Below, in pieces: positions 6,472 through 11,157 of a stretch of 11,157 nt of DNA (position 1 is its first letter; every line of letters begins with the position of its first letter). Position numbers and translations under genes: made by a program. Location: assembly GCA_015228995.1 (NCBI GenBank), contig JADGCM010000049.1, forward strand, positions 1-11,157, in the 5' to 3' direction. A model generated the notes under the pieces. It had not been told where the DNA came from and did no database searches. It saw only the letters and a list, made by a program, of their open reading frames with translations. The DNA comes from Magnetococcales bacterium (lineage in GTDB: Bacteria; Pseudomonadota; Magnetococcia; Magnetococcales; JADGCH01).

Positions 6472-8046
6472 CTACTTACGGAACATGCGTAACATGCGCT
6501 GCGTTACCAAGAACCCGCCAGCGATGTTAATGGTGGCAATGAGTACCGCCACGATGGCCAGGAATTCTACGGTATAACTCGGGGCCGAAATCTGTAACAT
6601 GGCACCGATGACGATGATACCGCTAATGGCATTGGTGACGCTCATCAACGGCGTGTGTAATGCCGGGGTTACATTCCAGATCACCATGTAGCCGATAAAA
6701 ATCGACAACACAAAGACCGTCATGTGGGTTAGGAAGGCCGCCGGTGCACTGGCCCCCAATGCCAGTAGTAGCACACCAGTAATGCCCATAATTCTCAGGA
6801 TACTCCGGTTCTGCTCGGCAGCGACACGCTCCGGATCAACCGGTTCCGCAGCAGGGGCAGCCTTTTTGCTGGTATCGACCGCAGCTTGAGCCGCCACCTT
6901 GAGGGGAGGGGGGGGCCAGCTGATCTGTCCTTGGTGGATCACCGTGGTGCCGCGCACCACATCGTCTTCCATGTTGATCACCAGTTGACCATCTTTTTTG
7001 GGGCACAGATCGGTGAGCAGATGGCGCAGATTGGTGGCGTACAACTGGCTTGCTTGGGTGGGCAGGCGGCTGGGCAGATCGGTGAAGCCAATGAGGGTCA
7101 CCCCATTTTTGACCACCACCTGACCGGGTTGGACTCCTTCGCAGTTGCCACCGGTTTCGGCGGCCAGATCGACAATGACACTGCCCTCCTTCATCGCCGC
7201 TACCATGTCAGCCGTGATGAGGCGTGGGGCTGGTTTGCCGGGAATGAGGGCCGTGGTGACAATAATATCGACCTCGCTGGCTTGAGCGGCAAACAGGGCC
7301 ATCTCGGCGTCGATAAACGCTTGGCTCATCTGTTTGGCATAGCCGCCGCTACCGCTACTGCCGCCTTCCTCCTCAAAGTCGAGTTCGAGAAACTCAGCAC
7401 CCATGCTTTTGACTTGATCTTTGACTTCAGGCCGGGTGTCAAAAGCACGCACAATCGCGCCCAAGCTGACCGCCGCACCAATGGCGGCCAAGCCAGCGAC
7501 CCCGGCGCCGATGACCAGCACCTTGGCTGGCGGCACTTTACCGGCGGCGGTGATTTGACCGGTGAAGAAGCGGCCAAAATGGTTAGCCGCTTCAATAATG
7601 GCGCGATAACCAGCAATGTTGGCCATGGAGCTGAGAGCATCTAATTTTTGCGCCCGTGAGATACGCGGCACCTGATCCATTGCTAACACGGTGGCTTTGC
7701 GTGCGACCAGGCGGTCCATAATTTCTTGATTTTGTGCCGGCCAGATGAAACCAATCCATGTGGCCCCTTCCGGCAGCAGATCAGCCTCGTGTAGGCCCAG
7801 TTGGGCATTGGCCATCGGTGGGCGCACTTTCAACACCACATCAGCGCTGTTCCAGAGCGCCCTGGTATCGGCGATAACTTCAGCCCCAGCGGCTTGGAAT
7901 TGGCCATCTGGAAAACTGGCTGCCGCTCCGGCACCACTTTCGATGGCGACGTTAAAGCCGAGCTTAATCAACCGTTGCACCGAGTCGGGACTAGCGGCCA
8001 CGCGCCGCTCGCCTTCATAAATCTCTTTAGGAATAACAATCCTCAT
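6472..8046 (-). CDS. pntA: NAD(P) transhydrogenase subunit alpha
   Basis: NAD(H)-binding subunit, partner of PntB in the inner membrane. It has 524 residues (E. coli 510) and is a single chain, not split into PntAA and PntAB as in Rhodospirillum. Domain dI, residues 1 to about 380, starts with IPKEIYEGERRVAASPDSV, like alanine dehydrogenase, and carries the loop DQVPRISRAQKLDALSSMAN (about 124-143) that contacts the dIII site, then the NAD-binding fingerprint GAGVAG (180-185) and FDTRPEVKDQ. A Gly/Ser-rich patch, EEEGGSSGSGGYAKQMS, follows at 225-241. An Ala/Pro linker (384-410) leads to four predicted membrane helices (about 416-515). The start at 8046 has a perfect AGGAGG ten bases upstream. 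It leads the pntAB operon. No regulator site is evident in the 124 bp before it. Confidence 0.96.
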   Translation of the reverse strand: MRIVIPKEIYEGERRVAASPDSVQRLIKLGFNVAIESGAGAAASFPDGQFQAAGAEVIADTRALWNSADVVLKVRPPMANAQLGLHEADLLPEGATWIGFIWPAQNQEIMDRLVARKATVLAMDQVPRISRAQKLDALSSMANIAGYRAIIEAANHFGRFFTGQITAAGKVPPAKVLVIGAGVAGLAAIGAAVSLGAIVRAFDTRPEVKDQVKSMGAEFLELDFEEEGGSSGSGGYAKQMSQAFIDAEMALFAAQASEVDIIVTTALIPGKPAPRLITADMVAAMKEGSVIVDLAAETGGNCEGVQPGQVVVKNGVTLIGFTDLPSRLPTQASQLYATNLRHLLTDLCPKKDGQLVINMEDDVVRGTTVIHQGQISWPPPPLKVAAQAAVDTSKKAAPAAEPVDPERVAAEQNRSILRIMGITGVLLLALGASAPAAFLTHMTVFVLSIFIGYMVIWNVTPALHTPLMSVTNAISGIIVIGAMLQISAPSYTVEFLAIVAVLIATINIAGGFLVTQRMLRMFRK

Positions 8047-8056
8047 GAGCCATTTA

Positions 8057-8062
8057 CCTCCT
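8057..8062 (-). promoter_or_regulatory. Consensus ribosome binding site of pntA
   Basis: AGGAGG on the minus strand, ten bases before ATG 8046. Another ATG, at 8053-8051, is only three bases from it and in a different frame, so it is not the start. Confidence 0.75.
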
Positions 8063-8170
8063 GCTCAACTAGCTAAAACGACCAAATTGTGCCCACCAGG
8101 GCGGGGAACGCGAACACACAGGCTCACGTGGGAGACAATCCCAACACTTCATTGACTAAATTGAGGCCAT

Positions 8171-9205
8171 TTAGACCCCATTTTTCTGGGACCTCAGTAC
8201 CGACCACTGTATATCGCCGCGATGGCGTGGGTCCGCTAGGTTAATCACTATTTGTGGCACGGGGACGCGGTTGACGGCATCGAAGAAGATTTTTACAACG
8301 GGATAGAGCAGACGACCGGCATTTTGCTGCACCACCAAGCCGAGCAGATTGTTGCGAAAACGCAGCAGCGTCCCCACCGGATAAATGCCCACACAACGGA
8401 TAAACTTCTGGAGCAATTCTGGGTGAAAGCGACTCTGGCTCCAGGCCAACATCTTCGATAAAGCCAATGAAGGGGTGACCCCACCGCGCCAGGATCGCTC
8501 ATTGGTCATGGCTGAAAAGGTATCCACAATGCTGGTCATCATCGCAAAATCGTGGATATGGTCACGAAACAATTTCTTGGGATAGCCGCTGCCATTATAA
8601 CGTTCGTGGTGCTGCAAGGCCATGAGGGGTACCTCTTTGGGCAGTCCGGAAAGCTGATCAAGTAGCTCAAATCCCAGTTTGCAATGCAGCTCCATCAGCG
8701 AGCGCTCTCTGGCTGTCAACCGGCCGATCTTTTGTAAGACGTTGACGGTTATGCGGGTGATGCCAACATCGTGCAGCAATCCTCCCAACCCCAAGGTGCG
8801 CACTTGATCGATCGGTGCACCGACGGAAAAGCCAAACGCCATCAGCAAAATTGCTACGTGAGACGCATGCCGATAGGTAGTTTCGTGGTACTGACCGAGC
8901 AGTACCAACGCCAACATGATCTCCTTTTGATGTTCCATAAAGGCTACCGTGGCCGCAATAACCCCGTCTACGGCAGCCAGATCCAACTGGCGACCTTGGC
9001 GTAATTCGTCGTAGGCAGTCGACAAGACTTGTTCAACCTGCTGCCGTAGTTCAACTGCTTGATTGAACTTAGAGGCTGTTGTCGGAACCACACAGTCAGA
9101 CAATGGCAGCACATACTTCTGCAGGTCCTCCAGATCATTCAATTCCCGCAGCTGCCGAGCCAGCAGAGACTCATCCTCTTTGCTGGTATTCAAGTTCAGA
9201 AGCAT
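8171..9205 (-). CDS. HD-GYP domain protein (probable c-di-GMP phosphodiesterase)
   Basis: Cytosolic HD-GYP family protein of 344 residues; active members hydrolyse c-di-GMP to pGpG or GMP using two or three metals. Residues 1-100 are helical by eye and match no input domain I recognise. The HD-GYP core follows: His113, LLHDVG (His145, Asp146), MELHCKLGFELL (His174), HHERYNGSGYP (199-209) and IVDTFSAMTNER (226-237). Metal-binding histidines and aspartates appear present (His113, His145, Asp146, His174, His199, His200, Asp228). Variations: HDxGK is read HDVGI, so the usual Lys is Ile; HHExxDGxGYP has Asn for Asp; and the DAMT aspartate is Ser. The family's Glu four residues before the first His is Thr here, with Glu108 one place further, so a two-metal site is possible. 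There is no receiver domain. The start at 9205 follows GGGGG. It lies 124 bp before pntA in the same direction; shared transcription is possible. Confidence 0.88.
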   Translation of the reverse strand: MLLNLNTSKEDESLLARQLRELNDLEDLQKYVLPLSDCVVPTTASKFNQAVELRQQVEQVLSTAYDELRQGRQLDLAAVDGVIAATVAFMEHQKEIMLALVLLGQYHETTYRHASHVAILLMAFGFSVGAPIDQVRTLGLGGLLHDVGITRITVNVLQKIGRLTARERSLMELHCKLGFELLDQLSGLPKEVPLMALQHHERYNGSGYPKKLFRDHIHDFAMMTSIVDTFSAMTNERSWRGGVTPSLALSKMLAWSQSRFHPELLQKFIRCVGIYPVGTLLRFRNNLLGLVVQQNAGRLLYPVVKIFFDAVNRVPVPQIVINLADPRHRGDIQWSVLRSQKNGV

Positions 9206-9250
9206 GCAACCCCCAAGACATTGTTCACCGTTCCGGCCAGTCCTTTATCC

Positions 9251-9353
9251 CTGGGGCGATGCCCCAGGCTACCAAAGAATCGCCCCGTTTGGGCTTCATG
9301 ATTCATGCGCCCCGGAGGGGCAGTCTCCCCGTAGCCTGGGGCACCTCCCCAGG
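9251..9353. repeat. Compound palindromic repeat between the HD-GYP gene and a small ORF
   Basis: Outer arms 9251-9272 and 9331-9352 are inverted copies of CTGGGG..TGCCCCAGGCTAC with two mismatches in 22. Each arm is itself a hairpin: CTGGGGC/GCCCCAG around GAT (9251-9267), and CCTGGGG/CCCCAGG around CACCT (9335-9353). Between them lie GCCCCGTTTGGGC (9282-9294) and GCCCC/GGGGC around GGA (9309-9321). This resembles dispersed repeats seen in many bacterial genomes and often mis-annotated as small proteins. It fills much of the 191-bp gap 9206-9396. It is unrelated to the CCCTCTCC repeat. Confidence 0.75.
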
Positions 9354-9396
9354 AGACAGAAGCACCGAGGAGACGTCAAATTTAGTGGCAGCGGCC

Positions 9397-9603
9397 CTAA
9401 TGGCCCCGCTGTTGATCGTGTACCAACCACACGGCGAACGACTGACAGGCCTCCTGTAATTTTTGTCCCTGGGGTGTGGTGAGCACCGCAGCGGCATCAC
9501 ACTCTAAGTTAAAATCGCTGCTCAGGTCATGCACCAGCTGCTGACAGATGGCGACGACGGTCGGTTGGGCATCTTTTAGCACGTTGTCAATTCCGCATAT
9601 CAT
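9397..9603 (-). CDS. Small unidentified protein downstream of the chemoreceptor
   Basis: A 68-residue ORF whose family I do not recognise. It starts at ATG 9603, 15 bp after the chemoreceptor stop codon, with GGGGAT about nine bases before the start, and ends with TAG at 9397 before the compound repeat. The protein looks soluble and mostly helical, with a mildly acidic start (MICGIDNVLKDAQ), three cysteines (residues 3, 20 and 35) plus one near the end, and several histidines in VHDLSSDF and WLVHDQQRGH. It has no signal peptide or membrane segment. The close spacing suggests co-transcription with the receptor, so it could be a partner of the sensor or an unrelated short gene. Its coding status rests on spacing and ribosome site only. 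Confidence 0.55.
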   Translation of the reverse strand: MICGIDNVLKDAQPTVVAICQQLVHDLSSDFNLECDAAAVLTTPQGQKLQEACQSFAVWLVHDQQRGH

Positions 9604-9618
9604 GGTTTACATCCCCAG

Positions 9619-11157
9619 CTATTTGATCTGTTTCTCGTGCATATAGGGTTTATATTTCATATCAAAATTCATGATATGACTAACCAGCCAAGTCTTGCTC
9701 AAATTAATTAGGTCGATGGCCAGGGCAAAATCACCCTGCTCAAAACGGCTCTTCATGTCGTCCAGCGCTTTTACCAGGGCACGATGCTGTTCAATCTGCT
9801 TATCGATATCCGGGTACGAGCACGCGCGCATAGAATCCTCTTCACGCGCAAAATGGGTACGGGTAAAATCGATCAGCTCCTGCAACAGCAGCCCGATCGA
9901 CCGATTATCGCCACCCTCTTTCATCAGCCGATGCAACCGGTTGGTGATATCGATCAGACGCTGGTGATCCTGGTCCAGTGACGGCACGTCGACGCTCAAG
10001 CTGTCATTCCAGGGGAAGAACGGCTGTTGATCATCGTGCTGCATATACAGTTTATTGAGCTGACGCAATAGCTGTTGACACAGCTCGTGGAACTGGCCCA
10101 ACTTGTCACTCGCTGGGACCGACTCGCTATCGGCCTGCGTTTCTTGTACAATCTGACTGGCTAATCGGTGCAAACGTTGATGGTCATCCATCACCTGTTG
10201 CAACAACGGCTCACCCTTAAGCGCTTCTTGCTCCAATTTGCTGAACCACTGGCACAAGGCGCACGACGCCGGATCCCAGGACAGTCCTTTGGGGTCAGAC
10301 ACCGGGCGGTGATGGGCAACCTGCGTCAGCAGATTGGTCATGGCTAAGTGCTCACTCTTAACACGACGAATATTGAAGCGCTGTTTGCCACTGTCCATCT
10401 CAATGTGAGAAATGAACAAAGCATTGCTCATCTCCTGCAAAGTAGTGCCGAGATGATCAAAACTCATCACCGAGCCACCCATCAAACGGGTGACGTGTGC
10501 AGCTTGGTCCATACGTGCCACGACGCGCCGTGATAATAGCTCCGTTTGTTCTGTAGCTCGCAGCACTACATCGACCGATGCCAATACCTGACTGCTCTCA
10601 CCGGCTACATGCTGAGCCGCTTCGCCAGCTTCGGAGGAAGAGAGCATGATCTCATGGGTACCACTGGCACTCTCAATCGCTGCTCGGGCCACATCCTGTG
10701 CCGCCAAGGTCAACTCACTGGCATTACGGGCAATCTCCCCAACTGAATCCGCCACACTGCTGATGGAGCGTGACACCCCCTCGACAATGCCGGTTTGTTC
10801 TTCGACCGCACGAGAAATATCGCCATTGTCGTGACTGATACGATCAATGTGCTGGCCAATTTCTTGATTGGCCACTGCTACCGCATCGGTATGCTCCTGG
10901 ATCTGGTGGATACGATCCCAGATAAGGGTGGTGGCCTGGCCGGTCTGACGAGCCAGCTCTTTGACCTCGTTGGCTACCACTGCGAATCCTTTACCGGCAT
11001 CACCTGCCCCGGCGGCTTCGATGGAGGCATTCAAGGCCAGCATGTTGGTCTGTTCGGCAATGCTATTGATCATGTCAACCACAGCGCCAATGGCGTGCGC
11101 CGATTCCAGCAGCTGCCTCATCATGGCTTCGGCGTGCTGGGCTTTGTTCTGAGCGGC
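9619..11157 (-). CDS. Methyl-accepting chemotaxis protein with CZB and hemerythrin domains (5' partial)
   Basis: Chemoreceptor that would signal to CheA/CheW; its N-terminal sensing and membrane part lies beyond the right edge, and the frame is open to base 11157. Residues below are numbered from Met at 11124. The hairpin tip of the signalling domain is present: INSIAEQTNMLALNASIEAA, GDAGKGFAVVANEVKELA (19-58), followed by a long helical return arm to about 235. Next is a CZB zinc-binding domain with His259, Cys288, His315 and His319; the spacing (29, 27 and 4) matches DgcZ-type CZB. Then a bacteriohemerythrin domain (about 369-495): PWNDSLSVDVPSLDQDH (His387), HFAREE (His424, Glu428), IEQH (His447), and HIMNFDMKY (His483, Asp488). 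The position four before His447 is Gln443 instead of the usual His. The CZB glycine after Cys is Cys291 (SCALCQWF). Such domains sense oxygen, redox or zinc state. The stop lies 15 bp before the small ORF. Confidence 0.93.
   Translation of the reverse strand, partial: AAQNKAQHAEAMMRQLLESAHAIGAVVDMINSIAEQTNMLALNASIEAAGAGDAGKGFAVVANEVKELARQTGQATTLIWDRIHQIQEHTDAVAVANQEIGQHIDRISHDNGDISRAVEEQTGIVEGVSRSISSVADSVGEIARNASELTLAAQDVARAAIESASGTHEIMLSSSEAGEAAQHVAGESSQVLASVDVVLRATEQTELLSRRVVARMDQAAHVTRLMGGSVMSFDHLGTTLQEMSNALFISHIEMDSGKQRFNIRRVKSEHLAMTNLLTQVAHHRPVSDPKGLSWDPASCALCQWFSKLEQEALKGEPLLQQVMDDHQRLHRLASQIVQETQADSESVPASDKLGQFHELCQQLLRQLNKLYMQHDDQQPFFPWNDSLSVDVPSLDQDHQRLIDITNRLHRLMKEGGDNRSIGLLLQELIDFTRTHFAREEDSMRACSYPDIDKQIEQHRALVKALDDMKSRFEQGDFALAIDLINLSKTWLVSHIMNFDMKYKPYMHEKQIK
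9720..10020 (-). other. Bacteriohemerythrin domain of the chemoreceptor
   Basis: C-terminal four-helix domain expected to hold a non-haem di-iron centre that binds oxygen. Ligands seen in order: His387, His424, Glu428, His447, His483 and Asp488 (numbered from Met at 11124). The seventh, histidine, is replaced by Gln443 (codon 9796-9798). Confidence 0.85.
10155..10410 (-). other. CZB (chemoreceptor zinc-binding) domain
   Basis: Helical domain between the signalling hairpin and the hemerythrin domain. His259, Cys288, His315 and His319 match the 3His/1Cys zinc site. The motif CALCQW carries Cys in place of the usual Gly of CxLGxW, giving a second nearby thiol. Confidence 0.8.

Noticed and set aside
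6886..7644. Long + strand open frame of 252 codons
   Set aside because: It lies entirely opposite pntA, which has full family motifs; the product resembles nothing I know.
8066..8170. Promoter or operator before pntA
   Set aside because: Only a 5-bp weak inverted repeat (8129-8143) and no convincing -35/-10 pair.
9059..9482. Several + strand open frames across the HD-GYP start and the compound repeat
   Set aside because: They cover the palindromic repeat and the antisense of real genes; such frames over this repeat type are common false genes.

Overview
This is bacterial chromosomal DNA with dense coding and moderate G+C by eye. MSHA-type pilus genes, a proton-translocating transhydrogenase, a c-di-GMP HD-GYP protein and a large chemoreceptor with metal-binding domains point to a motile, environmental Pseudomonadota. 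Gammaproteobacteria, or magnetotactic cocci, which carry many hemerythrin receptors, are guesses only; no rRNA or other taxonomic marker is present.

Layout. Positions 1-2728 (+ strand) hold two pilus-related genes: an MshO/PulJ-like minor prepilin, then a 699-residue protein that appears to join an MshP-like N-terminus to an MshQ-like C-terminus, with two Cys/His modules and two glycine-rich stretches between or within them. Positions 2790-2890 hold two hairpins of a dispersed repeat, also present at 1-39, which runs into the 3' end of the next gene. All later genes are on the - strand: asnB (2875-4833), pntB (5054-6460), pntA (6472-8046), an HD-GYP-domain gene (8171-9205), a second and different palindromic repeat (9251-9353), a small unidentified ORF (9397-9603), and the C-terminal part of a methyl-accepting chemotaxis protein that runs off the right edge (9619-11157).

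How the genes may work together. pntA and pntB form one operon for the NADPH-making transhydrogenase. The chemoreceptor ends in a CZB zinc-binding domain followed by a bacteriohemerythrin domain, so it probably senses redox, oxygen or metal state; the 68-codon ORF starts 15 bp after it and may be co-transcribed. The HD-GYP protein would lower c-di-GMP if active. Since c-di-GMP controls MSHA pili in characterised species, a functional link to the pilus genes at the other end is possible but is inference only.

The most unusual items are the MshP/MshQ-like composite with its Cys/His modules and a Gly/Lys/Trp-rich insert, and the CZB plus hemerythrin receptor, in which one canonical iron-ligand histidine is read as glutamine. 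I see no CRISPR array, tRNA, rRNA, transposase or phage gene. No stretch above about 300 bases lacks a gene.
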